From the NCBI GenBank assembly GCA_038501195.1, contig JBBPUQ010000008.1, positions 476,001 through 540,000 on the forward strand: DNA of 64,000 nucleotides, read 5' to 3'. Both the position numbers and the translations under genes were made by a program. Every line of letters begins with the position of its first letter. Position 1 is the first letter of the stretch. The notes beneath the pieces were generated by a model, which had not been told where the DNA came from, ran no database searches, and was given only the letters and a program-made list of their open reading frames with translations. Origin of the DNA: Nemania diffusa (taxonomy: Eukaryota; Ascomycota; Sordariomycetes; Xylariales; Xylariaceae). Below are positions 36,531-48,446 of the stretch, piece after piece.

Positions 36531-38528
36531 TTATCGCCCCAAAATACGAGACATAACTTCTACAAGTCTATCACTATAGTCCTCGGTGTCTCCATTGTCG
36601 CGCCAAGCAACAAACCGATCAGGCCGCACCAGAACTGCACCTTTTTCGCTCACACCCTTCTTCCTAGACCAATCATAAAAGACATCACAGTAGTCGTCTC
36701 CTCCAATACCATACACTGGAAGATCTATCAATATACTCTTTCGTAATTCATCTACTGCGTGAGTCCATTTCGCCTTCCCGCCAATACCTGTAAAGATGAT
36801 GAAGCGGCCTTTGCCTGCTAGGTCGTGAGTTGATATCATAGGATCACTTGGGGTTGCTGTAGCTGCTCTGAGCCAAGCATGGGGTAGACGGAATCCGGGA
36901 TAGGTGCTCTCCAGATAATGAAGATCTGTTTCCTCCTGGTTAGAGAAACAGGGAGGTGGATGTGGTTCATCGTCGGCCCATACAGCCTGAGATTGATACA
37001 GCTGATTCATTTCAACGCCGAATCCATGTCGTTCAGAATCAAGACTCTCAATGACTTTTTGGAATGAGACCCTCGCTTCCGCACCTTCTTTAGTGTCTTC
37101 TTTGAGTCGGCTGAGAATCTTTTGCTTCTTAGTCAAATCCGGCTCGAAAACGCCCATCAGGGAGAAAAGTTGCGCATGAATACTCCCCGTGTGATTAGCA
37201 CGCTTGACAACAGCTCTACCGACGGGTTGCCTCTCCGCGTCAAATGACTCTAGCAAAGAAGGAGAAGCTATTCCTTTTCGTACATATCCAATTTTCCATG
37301 CAAGGTTGTATGCGTCTTGAATGCATGTGTTAGACCCAAGCCCGTTGAAAGGCGGGTGTCGATGGACAGCGTCGCCGAGACAGAACACATTTCCGCGACT
37401 GTAATGTTCTGCGTAACAGTCCTTGATGGACCAAGTAGAAATACCTTTTACCTTGACTTCGATGGTGGCATCCCCAATTAGATCCTTTACATGTTCGATA
37501 ATCTCGTCTTGACTGGCAGTCACCTCGGTGATGCCTGGTTTAGCGAGCATACTAATAACCCATTCAGAAAACGGTTTAACTTGGCGAGTAATCGCTATAG
37601 CGCAATAATCTGGCTGAAGCTTGTCAGGCTTGATCAGCATATGGATCAATCCGGGAGAGTGCGGCATTAAGTGACTCTGAAGCACTAATTAGTTGTTTGC
37701 TTCCGCCATAACGTAGAAAGACTTACTAAATCAGCCTCAAACCATACGTTTAACGCCAATCCTCCACCTGGAGTGTCTTGGAATGGGAGTTGCACTTGGC
37801 GTGCTACCGCGCTTCGTGCGCCGTCTGCGCCGCAAACATAGTTTGATACCACCGTGAGCTCCTCGCCAGATAGCAAGTCTTTGATGATAGAATGAACTTT
37901 GCCTGTCTCAGCGTCTTCGCGACATGTCAGAAATTCGTAGTCCCAACGAAGCTTAAAGCCATTCTGCGTCGCAACTCGAAGTAGTATTGGCTCAAGAATA
38001 GACTGCGGAAGGTCTGCTTGAGCGCAGGGTGTTGCACTTTTATACTCCCCCTACATTCATGAGTAATGAATCTGTTAGTGCTATCTTATGGTGTTGACTA
38101 ACCTCTCTTTTCGGGTCATTTCCTGCGTAGTATGACCTTGACAGCTCTTCTCCCGCCATCGTATGGCAGAAGCGATAGAACTTGATCAGTTCTTTCGGCG
38201 TGGCAACATTGCGGCATTCATGCTCAAGCCCAATATCCCGGAGACATTCTACCTCCTTGCATTAGAATATGCACGTTTTGCATCATGTGGTTTTCAAGAC
38301 ATACCGAACGTTGCATTACTTGTATAATGGGCTCGGGGTGTTCGGGCTGTTGAAGATGTCTTGCTAATGATGAGTCCGGTTACACCTTAATATTTTTTAA
38401 TCAGTCTCTACATTTACGGCAGAGCACATGGTATGGTAGCACTCACCATATTGAGTCAGAAAGCACCCCAGGCTGGCCCCCGCAGGGCCAGCCCCCACGA
38501 TCAGAACATCCGTCTCAATCCGAGACAT
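36531..38528 (-). CDS. Phenol 2-monooxygenase-type FAD-dependent hydroxylase
   Basis: Five exons on the minus strand, 38528-38447, 38385-38305, 38248-38103, 38050-37727 and 37676-36531, give 592 residues. The acceptors for exons 3 and 5 were chosen to restore the conserved ECLRDIGLE and EADLSHLM runs. FAD-binding motifs are present: GAGPAG at 12-17, the DG motif GADGARS at about 177-183, and the GD motif GDAVHRHPPFNGLG from about 312. SKTSSTARTPRAH is the substrate-side loop of class A flavoprotein hydroxylases. The C-terminal 170 residues, ending with a YDWSRKKGV...AVLVRPDRFVAWR stretch, form the thioredoxin-like dimerisation domain of phenol hydroxylases (PF07976). Members add a hydroxyl group to aromatic rings using NADPH and O2. 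There is no signal peptide. It could act in aromatic catabolism or tailor a secondary metabolite with the UstYa-like enzyme 9 kb away. Confidence 0.9.
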
Positions 38529-39247
38529 GAAATAGTGTGTTGACGTGAATATCAGGCAAAAGATTGAACATACTTAAGAGGAGCAATATTCTTCTTTAGG
38601 ATTTAACATCTGCAGAAATTCCCCTTATCTTATTTTCTATTCGCCAAGGAGATACAAAGACAATACCATATGATGACATCCTGAAACCCTTAGTTGATGG
38701 GCCCACTGAGTGTCAGCTTACTAAGGATGTAATCCTACTGAGTAGGTAGCCAAGAGCTTATCTATGTATGTACACGCAAGCGTACTCTGTAGATACAGCT
38801 TTGCTAGACTAGCTGGCTCTTGGCTGCTAGCCTAAAATGGGAATGGAGAAGAGATCTATCTAAGATATGTATTACCCGCTCTAGTTTTAACCTTTGGTCT
38901 GAGGTTATGTGCACAAGGAATAATTTAACGAAAACAACCAATAAACGTAAAAGACAAAAAATATTGTCATGATTATAGGTGAATGGGGGTTTAATTGTCA
39001 TTTAGATGCGCGGATATTCGAGTTTGCTAGATACAGGCCTAAGGTACCTCATGGATTCAGAGTCCTCTATTTCGCGTGAACGATGCTTAATACTAATGAC
39101 GGTGAATTGGAATTTGGAACTTGATAAGATAGCATGGAAAAACAATCGCATGCCGCTAATCTTTCCAACGCCCACACATGACCATGGTTAGTACGATAAC
39201 TACTTCGCCGAGGTCCTTGCTATGATGCCAGAAGCCTAGTCTTAAGA
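38529..39247. other. Intergenic region at the edge of the transposon belt
   Basis: Probably the promoter of the flavin monooxygenase gene in its first few hundred bases. Nothing else is recognised up to the first small MITE. Confidence 0.45.
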
Positions 39248-39460
39248 CAGCGCTGCCCACGGGCAAAGGAATTCAAGTATCTTCTACTTATGATACTAAA
39301 TAAAATATCAACCAAACTAGTTACAATTAATGAAAGCAATTTTTATTAAAACATAACATTTATTTAACTTATTTAACAAATTTAAAATTATATTTCAGCC
39401 TATCTTTGTTAGAATAAATTGTTTGCTAAAACCAAATTACTTTGCCTGCGGGCAGCGCTG
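39248..39460. mobile_element. 213-bp AT-rich MITE with CAGCGCTG termini
   Basis: The left end CAGCGCTGCCCACGGGCAAA (39248-39267) and the right end, CTTTGCCTGCGGGCAGCGCTG finishing at 39460, are inverted repeats of about 21 bp with two mismatches. The interior is very AT-rich and non-coding. The terminal CAGCGCT is shared with the two larger hAT-like elements nearby, so it may belong to the same superfamily. No target-site duplication is visible: TCTTAAGA lies to the left and CCTGAGCC to the right. Confidence 0.65.
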
Positions 39461-39843
39461 CCTGAGCCTAGATTACAAGAGAATATTAATACGACCAAAG
39501 CCAGAACTCGAGTCTTCAAAGTTACTATGGAGCCGGATTCATTTTGATCTTGGTAGCTCTCAGACAACACGCTTCCTTTCCAAAAGCGGTATTCCCTGTC
39601 CAGCGGTCGGCTCCTCGAACGCGTTGTCTTATCTGTGTGAGATTTCACAGTTCTACGCTCCGATATTATTGAAACGGGACGTGGATGATAGCTCTGCTCT
39701 CTAGGCTAGACTACTGCTAAATTAGTTACCTAGAAAGTCCATGGAGACCACGGGCTATAGGTATGGGAAACTAGGAATCCATCAATGAAAGCATGTGAGC
39801 AAAGCTGCAGGTGAATTCCCTACATAAGAATGTTCTGCTATGG

Positions 39844-40518
39844 CAGCGCTCTATACAGGTAAAACAAGTCAAATAAACGGCTTTTAACGTGATTTGCCTT
39901 GATTGATCGCAAAAAGCGCGTATTTGACTTGTTTGGTCGAATCTGTTGTTTGATTTGAACAAGTATTTGATCAAACAAACCAAATAAACCCACTAGGTGC
40001 GTTAGTTAAATAAAATAGTAGGTAGAGTGGTAGGTAAAGTGGTAGGTAAGGTGGTAGGTAGGGTGGTAGGTAGGGTGGTAGGTAGGGTAGTAGGAATAAG
40101 TTGGTAAGTAGGGTGGTAAGAATAGGTTGGTAGGTAAGGTGGTAGGAAGTAGGGTAGTAAGTAGTAGCTAGGCAAGTGGCTAGGTAGGTAAGTGGCTAGG
40201 TAGGTAAGTGGCTGGGTAGTTAAGTGGGCTTTTTAGATAAGAAAAGGTTTTTATTAGTGGATTAATGTGGATCTTGAAATAGACTGCTACTTTACTTATG
40301 TAAGTAAAAAAGTATTACACTTTTTAAATAGCTTTTTTTTATTAAAAAAATAACAAAAAAAAATTAAAAAAAAAAAAAAAAATTATTTATAAATAACTAG
40401 CAAACATAAATAAGATAAAAAATCTTTGATTTGTTTGCAAATAAATTCAAACCTTTTATTTGTGCCTTAGTTAGTTAAGTTATCTGTCAAACAGTCAAAG
40501 TATTGTTTTACCTAGCTG
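39844..40518. mobile_element. hAT-like non-autonomous element, copy A
   Basis: The left terminus is CAGCGCTCTATACAGGTAAA and the right terminus ends in GTTTTACCTAGCTG, a shortened inverted copy. The flanks TGCTATGG (39836-39843) and TACTATGG (40519-40526) form an 8-bp target duplication with one transition. The first 140 bp (AAAACAAGTCAAATAAACGG...) and the last 100 bp (TTATCTGTCAAACAGTCAAA...) match copy B at 48447-49301 closely. The middle holds a GTAGGGTGGTAG minisatellite and an A/T-rich segment. There is no transposase. This copy is less mutated inside than copy B. Confidence 0.8.
40015..40230. repeat. 12-bp minisatellite (GTAGGGTGGTAG)n
   Basis: At least six consecutive 12-bp units with small variations (GTAGAGTGGTAG, GTAAAGTGGTAG, GTAAGGTGGTAG, GTAGGGTGGTAG), followed by degenerate GGTAGGTAAGTGGCTA units. 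It lies inside hAT-like copy A. The same array, decayed by G-to-A changes, is in copy B at about 48830-48965. Confidence 0.85.
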
Positions 40519-40632
40519 TACTATGGTGCGCAGTGCGCAGCTTTATAGCTTGAAGCACAGCCACACATCTGTGGCTGTATAGCACAGCCACACACGCTGT
40601 TAAACTGTTGAAACCAATACTTAAATAATCAA

Positions 40633-40785
40633 TGTTGAATTCAGGATTATAAGGTATAATAGCTGTATGTATTAATTGAAAAACTAGTACTTTTAGAAAA
40701 GTGCTGTAGCTACTTTATAGTATATATACTAAATAGTATAAATTGTATACTAGTTACTAGTTATATTAGCTATTTGATTTTAATA
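40633..40785 (-). repeat. 3' LTR (left copy) of the copia element
   Basis: 153 bp. It is the less mutated LTR at its left end (retains GAATTCAGG) and the more mutated at its right end. Relative to the minus-strand coding orientation this is the 3' LTR. Confidence 0.88.
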
Positions 40786-42828
40786 TTTTTATTTGAATTA
40801 TATGTTTATATAAATAAAGTTATTGTAAGTTTTTTTAAAGCTGTTTTTTATAACTGTAATTTTAAATTTTAAACTTTATATACTTGTAAAACTGCTCATT
40901 TTTAAGTTTTTAATAAAATAAGTTTTTTAGCTTTGTTTATTTTATTATTTTTTATAGTAAGTTTAAAAAGTACTGCTTTTTGCTTTTTTTATTAATGTTA
41001 ATGTTATATTAAATTTGTACTAAAGTTATTTTTTGTTTTATTTGTAAATATTTTACAAAACTTTATTGTTTTTTAAAAAGTAGTTTTTTATAATATAAAG
41101 TTTTTAAAACTTTTATTAAATTGTAATTTTAAATAAAAATATATATTTTTTTTTTTTTTTTTTGCTTATATAATTGTAATAAAAAATATGTACTACTTTT
41201 TTTTTTTTTACTAGTTTTTAATTATAAGCTTATTAAATATACTAAATATTTCAATTTTAAAAAAAGCTTTTTTAGTGTTTTTAAATTTAGCAAAATAATT
41301 AAAAGTATTTTTAAATCGAACATTTAGTATATAATTAATTTAATTAATTTTGTTTTGTTTGTTTTTAAAAAATATCAGCTTTAAATATATATATAAATTT
41401 ATTTTTTAAAGTAGTTTAATATGTTTGTAAAACTATTGTAAATAAATTTCGATTTTAGTTTTAAATGTTTTAAAATCTATAAACATTTTAATAAAGTTTA
41501 AAAAGCGTTATAAATAATCAGTTATTGTTGTTTGTAAAAAAAAAGTAAAAATTTTAACAATATATTAGTATTAATATTAATAAACTGTTGTTTTATTGTG
41601 TTATTAAAATATAACTTTAATATAAGTTATATATTAATTATTTTTATAAAATATTTTATTTTAAGTAATAATAATAGTTAAAAATGTAATTTTTTAATAT
41701 TATTTTAAGTATTAAGTATTAATAATTTTGTTAAAAAATAAAAAAGTAATATAAAATAAGTAGTTATATAAGCATTAATTTTAATTGTTTATAATTTAAT
41801 TTATAATATAGCTTTATAAGCTTGTTAAAAAAAGTTTATAAGTAAAAAAGTAAACTAAAATAGTTTTATAAAATATAAACTTATTTATTTTTTTATTTAT
41901 ATTATAAACAAAAGTTTAAAGCTTTTTTAAAATCTGCAAATTTATTTTTTAATAAAAATTTAGTTAAACTATTTGTTATTTATTTATAAATCGAAATTTA
42001 CTTAAATTTTACATTGCTTTATATAATTGTTTTTTTACAAAAAGCTTATTATATAAAAACGTGTTTTATTTTACTATAAAATTAAAGATTTTTAATTATA
42101 GCTATAATGTTTTAGTTATTGTTATAAATAATAGTTATAAAAAATTTGTTTTTTAATATATTAAACTTTGTTAATAAATAATAAAGCTATATAGCTTTTT
42201 TAATAGCTTAAGTTTAACTTATTATTTTAGATTTATAAAAAAAAAAAGCAGTAGTTTGTTGCTTTTTAAAGCTTTAGCTAATTGTACTGTTATTAATATT
42301 AAAAATATAGCTTATAATAAACTATTAAGTTTATATATAGTCTGCTTAGTTAATGTTAGTTCAATTTATTAACTATATTAACTTTTTTTTATAATATAAT
42401 TTATAGTTAATTGTTTTATATAAATATTATAATATTTGTTATATAGCGTTAATATATGCTATAATTAAGTTTTTTATATATTAGCTAAAATATAATATTA
42501 TATAAGTTATATTTAGTTTTATATTTAATATTGCATATATTAAACACTTAATAGCTTTAAAGTATTAAACAACGTTTTTTTTTAACACTTTATAATTGTT
42601 TAAAAGTTTAAAAATTTTGTTTATTTTTATAAATATATTATTATTATATATGTTTTATTAGCTTAGTTTTTTAATAATTTTTTTTAAATAAACTTTTTAG
42701 TTAAAATAAATAGCACAATTTTATTTGTTTTATATAATAGTTATATTAAAGTAAAAAAAACAAAAGCTTAAGTTTTATATATTAAATTGTTTTAAAAAAG
42801 CTACTTTTATATTATTAATATTTTTTTT

Positions 42829-42876
42829 CGAAAGTTTTGCAATTAATAAGTCATTTATATATATAGCAATATAAAT
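42829..42876 (-). pseudogene. Reverse-transcriptase YVDD-box remnant
   Basis: Sixteen minus-strand codons read IYIAIYINDLLIAKLS, matching the copia-type pattern hhhhYVDDhLhhG with RIP-compatible changes (Val to Ile, Asp to Asn). Stop codons lie on both sides in the same frame. Confidence 0.75.
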
Positions 42877-45800
42877 ATATTTTTTAACAAATATACTAAC
42901 GTTAAAGTTTAATAGTTTAAAGCTTAAAGTTTTTAAATATTTTATTAACATTTTGTACTATATTTTAAGTATTTGTTTTAAGTTATATAAAGCTCTATTT
43001 AATTTATAAAGCTTTTTTAAATAATTTTTGTTTTTAAAACTTAATAGTTGTTATATATAAACGTTCTTTTTGATTTTTTTATATAAAAAAACAGTTTTAA
43101 TATTTATTTGTTTAATTTTTAAATCGAGTATAATAGTAATAGCAAAAATAGCTTTATAGCTTATTAGTTTTATTATTAAAGTAAATATTTCGTTGTAGTT
43201 TTTATTTTTTATTTGTTTAAAACTACAAACTATTTATTTAATTTTATATTTAATAATTTCGTTTTAAAGTTTTTGCTTAATTTTATATATTTATTTTTTT
43301 GTTATATTTAACTTTTTAAAAAGTAAATTATAAAAAGTCTAAGTTCGATTATTTATTAACAACTAAAATTTAAAGCTTATAGCTTTGTATTATTATAAAT
43401 ATTGTATATTTTTTATAGCTATTTTATAAGTTTTAAGTTTTATAAAATCAGCTATTATTAATAAAAACAATAGTACTACAATTGTTATTTTAAATTTTAT
43501 AAAACTAATGTTTAAGCTATAGTATATACAACTTAACTTTTATACTTTAAGTTAAAAGTTATAAAAGTATATAAAACTATTTGAACTATTTAGTTTAAAA
43601 CTTTTAAACTTAATATATAATAAAGCTAGCAGTTTTTAAATTATTTTAAATAGTTCAAAAAGTTTTTTAATATATTATAAAAAAAGCGCAATTTTTAGTT
43701 TTTTAAAGCTATTAAGTTTTAATTTAAACTATAAAATAAATTATTTTTAAATAAATAATTTTAAAGCTTTTTTAATTATTTTTTTACATTATTGTTTATT
43801 AATAAATAATAATAACTTTTAACATTTTTTAATTTATTTTTTTAGTTTAGTTAGTTTTTTTTTAACATTGTTTTTAGCTTTTTTAATAAAAATATAAAAG
43901 TACTGTTTAATAAATACTACATTATAAGCGTTAGTAACAATATTATTGTTTAGTTTAAATATAATATAGTTATATATTTTGTTACTTTTGTATTTTAATA
44001 TTTAATATTTAACTGTTTTAAATTTAAATATACTAACTTTTTTGTTAAGTTTATATTTGTTTATAGCTTTTACTGTTTTTATATAAATAATATTAAACTT
44101 TTTTTTATATTAAGTTTTATAAAAAGTACAGCTTTTAAGCTTATAGCACTGTTTGTTTCAAATATATATTACTGTTTAAATAATAATAAGCTAATATTTC
44201 AAAAAAAGATTGTTTTTTTTAGTTTTAATTATTAATTTTTAAACTAAGTTTTTTAGTATATATATAGTTCGTTTTATTATACTGTTTTATTAGTGTTATT
44301 TAATAGCAAAATATTTAATTATTATGCTTTTTTATATACAAAAAAATATAAATTTTTTATTTATATATAATTTAAATTTGTTAATAATAACGAACTAACA
44401 ATAATATTTAAGTTTTTTTTACTTTTAAAAAAATTTTTTAAGCTTTTTAAATTATAATATTAGTTTATTTAATAAAATAACAAAAACTTTACTGCTATAG
44501 TTGTAAACAATTGCTATTTATTTTATAAAACTATTATATTTTTTTAAGTTTTTAGCTAATATATTAGTTTTATTAAAATGTATTAATTTTATAAAATAAG
44601 TTTTTTAACAGAAGTTTTTTTAATACAGTTTAGTTATTATTTAGTTTTTAATATATGTTTTATATAAATAGTATTTAATTTAAAAAGTAATACCTGTTAT
44701 TATTATTATTAGTTTTTATAGTTTTATATTATTGATATAACTAAATTATTTATACTATATTTTTAAAGTAAAATTAACAGAATAAAAACAAAAAATAATA
44801 TTAAAAGCTATTATTTGTAAAGTTTTGTTTAATTAATTAACTATATATAAGCTAATAGTTTTATACGCTATAAAAAAAGTGTTTTTATTAATTGTTTTTT
44901 AAATTTTGTTATAATAAAATAAAAATTCCGCGCTTTTTTTTACTAGTTACAAAATAAATATTAAATTTGTTTTTAGTTTAAAGCACTATATAACATTTAT
45001 AATAGTAATTATTTCAGTTTATTTGTTTATTAAAACTTTAAACTTTGTTATTTTTTAAAATTTCAATATAACTATAGTTTTATTAATACTATATATTAGT
45101 AGTTTAATATAAAATATTAATTTAATAAATAATAATTTATTACTAAAGTTAGTTTAGTTATAACTATTATTTAATACTATATAAAAAACAATATGTTTTA
45201 TTAATTTAGCTACTTTTTTTTTCAATATGTTTAATAGTTCTGTTTGTATAAAAGCTGCTTTAATATTTAAGTTTTATAAAACTGTAGCTAATAAACTATT
45301 GTTTAATTTAGCTACTAATAAACTAGTTTAAATATTTTTAAAACTATTAAATATTTTAGTAAAAATGCTAAGCTTACAAATAAGCAGTTTTTTTATAAAA
45401 AAATTGTTTTTAGCTACTAATAGTATTAAGTTTAACAAAATAGCTAAAAAACTTAGCTTAAATATGTTTTTTTTTTGCTGCTTCGTTTAATTTTTAAGTT
45501 TTAATCGCTAGTTTGCTAGTGCTTTTTTAAAATGTTTAAAATAGCAGTTGTTAAATAAATAATTTATTAATTGTTAATTAGTTTTAATATAGTAAATGCA
45601 GCAGTATTTATTACAATTATGCTTTTTTTTTTTATACTTAAAATTATTATTTTTGTAATTATAATTATAACTATAATTATTGCTAGTTTGTTATACTATT
45701 AAAACTGCTTTAGTATTTATTTATATTATAATTTTTTTAGTTTGTTTTTTTTATAAAGTTTTTATAAACATTATTAATAGTATAACCCTTTTTTTGTTTT

Positions 45801-47337
45801 TTTTTTGTTAAATTAATTTATAAATTTAAAAAAAAGTAAAAATAAAAGTTTAATATTTAGTACTTAGTGCTACAAAAAATCTTATTATTAAAAAAAGTTT
45901 ATTTATAATATATATTAAATTTAATTTTTTGAAATTTAAACAAATAATTTAAAACTTAACTGCTAATATAAATATTAATTTTTTAATAGCTAATAAAATA
46001 TTTTTTTACTTAAATACTAAGTTTTAAAAAGCTATGTTTTTTAAAAGTTTAACTTTTTAGTTAAATAGTATTTAAACTTTTATTATTATATAGTATTTTT
46101 TTTTGTTGTTTTTAAAAATGTTGCAAATGTTTTTATTGCAACAAAAACATATATATTTTAAAACTTTTGTTTAATTGACTTTTTAAGCTTTTTTAACTTT
46201 ATAAAAGTTAAGCTTAGTAAAAATATTCGGAATTTCGACTAGTGCGCTTTTTTTTAACTTTTTAAAAAAGTGCTATATATATTTTAGTATATAAATATAG
46301 TTTTTTATTTTTTTTTTAAACTAAAAAAATTTTGCAAAAAAGTCTAATATTATAACTATTTAAAATTTGTTTTAAGTTTTAATTTTGTTGCTTATTTTAA
46401 CTAGTAAATAGTAAATATATAAAAAGTTAATATAATTAAATAATAGTTTATAAAATAGATTTTAATAAAATAAGTTTTAATAAAAAAAACTTTAAAGTGT
46501 TTTTTTTTGCAATTAATATATTATTAAATAATATTAAAATAAATAATAGCTTTTTAATAATTATTTCAAGCTTAAATAATATAACGTTGTTAATATTGTT
46601 AAAAATAAAAATAAATAATATATTTTGTAAAAAAAAAAACGAATGTAATAAAAGTAATAATAATAAAGTAATAAATAATATAAAACAGTAGTTATAGTTT
46701 AAATAATTTTTAAAAAATAACTAATTGTTTATTTTATTTTTAATTAAGTTTATAAAATATAAAAAATTAATTTTGTTAAAAAAACATAAATAAATAAATA
46801 GAAGTAAAAAATAAATTTTTAAGTTATATTTAAAAAGTTTAATTTTTATAAACTTATTTTAGAAAATTTAGCTGTTTATTTTATTATTTGTTTATTTGAA
46901 ATTTTTGTAAATTTTACTAGTTAATATAACAACAATTTAATTTATTATAAAAATAGCTTAGCGCTTATAGTTAGTAATTTTAAAACATTTAATATTTGTT
47001 ATTTTTTTAATAATTATTACTTTTAACAAAAGTAAATCTATTAAAAATATTAAATTAGTTAGTAAAAAAAGTGTATGTAATTTTAAAATTTTCTAAAAAA
47101 AAAGTGTTAGTTTTAAAAATGTAAGTAGAATTTAAAATAATACTGCAAGTAATTGCTTGTAATAGTTATTTAGCTTTTACTATAGCGAGCTATTTAAACT
47201 TCTACTGCAGTAGTATTATTTTATTGCTTAATAACTAAATCAATAAAAGTAGCAATAGCTTAAAAAATATATAGCTACTTTAAATAAGTGTTAAAACTAA
47301 GTAATAAAAATAATTATAAATTTTTAAGCTTATAACT

Positions 47338-47490
47338 TGTTAAATTTAAAATTATAAAGTATAATAGCTATATATATTAATTAAAAAACTAGTACTTTTA
47401 AAAAAGTGCTATAGCTATTTTATAATATATATACTAAGCAGTATAAGTTGTATACTAGCTACTAGCTATATTAGCTACTTGATTTTAACA
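47338..47490 (-). repeat. 5' LTR (right copy) of the copia element
   Basis: 153 bp, aligning end to end with 40633-40785 through transition differences. It is followed by the target-duplication copy ATTAA. Confidence 0.88.
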
Positions 47491-47495
47491 ATTAA

Positions 47496-48438
47496 TCACC
47501 CTAAAGCTCAACAAACCAAAATTACCTGTTTTTTGTCTCATCGAATAAAGACAGGGAATAAACATCGAGAAGCGGATATAAGCCTTGTAATAAGTCTTCA
47601 TGCTAAAAAGGATTTAAGAACTAGTTTACTATTCTCTGCGTAACATTCTCTTTGTGGAAAATATGTTTGGTTAAATAATGAATAACGTAAACTTGGTGTT
47701 GGCATATGGTGTGGTTATACCAGTATTATCCCTTGCGAATAACGCAGGAGTGATACTTGATAAGTAGTTAAACTACATGTCAAGACTAGATAGATACAAA
47801 ATGTAACACGAGGAAGCAAAAGGTATAAGGATCAAAGCTTCCTTGCGATTATGGAAAAGTGTAATGGTCACGTGATGGGTTTAATCCATCACGTGATCAT
47901 AGAATCGTGACTTGGATCACCACGGCCTTAGGTCCTCTACAAGTCCGCTGCCGGGGTTTCCGACCAGTACGCGTTTGTTTCGATCGGTGCAGCTAGAGCC
48001 AGTACTGCCGGAATGAAGTTGGAAGTTTTATATGCGATTGGGGGTGAGGTGTCTTTGAGGATTTCAAACAACTACTGAGCACTAGCTTGCAACTCCCCTC
48101 GCGTGTTCGACGGCATTGTAACTTGGTACTCACTTCTAACTTCCTATTTTATTAAAATAAAGGGTGTATAAACTCCATGGCAATGCGTAAGGGGCGTTTT
48201 CTCCCTCCTGGTATCCCTCACACAGATATTGTGGCAGGACCATCCGGCATGTCGTCATCCATCTGGACTAATAAATATAGCGGTCAGAAGTGCAAGCTCT
48301 CCGTCTTCGCCTCAAATGCCGCCTATTTGTAGGCTAGTCATATGAAAACGGCATATGCCCTATCTTCTCGGGGGAAAACCATAGTTCAACGTCTATGTGA
48401 CTGCAGATCTATTCGTTTGCTTCGCTGTGAAATCATTG
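47496..48438. other. Non-coding island between copia and hAT-like elements
   Basis: About 940 bases of normal composition with no ORF of interest. It contains a perfect 11-bp inverted repeat around TCACGTGATGG at 47868-47896. It is probably unique DNA split by the two insertions. Confidence 0.5.
47868..47896. repeat. Inverted repeat with paired CACGTG cores
   Basis: TCACGTGATGG (47868-47878) and CCATCACGTGA (47886-47896) are perfect complements around a 7-base loop. Each arm contains CACGTG, the E-box core for bHLH factors. No gene starts close by, so a hairpin or a transposon remnant is as likely as a regulatory site. Confidence 0.6.
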
Positions 48439-48446
48439 ACCCCAGT

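Larger units (their letters stand above)
40633..47490 (-). mobile_element. Full-length RIP-degraded Ty1/copia LTR retrotransposon
   Basis: Two 153-bp direct repeats, 40633-40785 and 47338-47490, are the LTRs. They start TGTTGAATTCAGGATTATAA and TGTTAAATTTAAAATTATAA and end TTTTAATA and TTTTAACA; the differences I see between them are transitions. Read on the minus strand, the LTR has TG...CA ends. Flanks ATCAA (40628-40632) and ATTAA (47491-47495) are a 5-bp target duplication that differs by one C/T change. The 6.55-kb interior is extremely AT-rich with no long ORF, but minus-strand 42876-42829 translates to IYIAIYINDLLIAKLS, the YVDD reverse-transcriptase box of copia elements with Asp replaced by Asn (GAT to AAT). 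Its position about two thirds through the element fits the gag-protease-integrase-RT-RNaseH order. The element is dead. Confidence 0.9.

Noticed and set aside
40015..40230. CRISPR-like array of short repeats
   Set aside because: Units are contiguous 12-mers with no spacers, in fungal nuclear DNA; it is a minisatellite inside a transposon.
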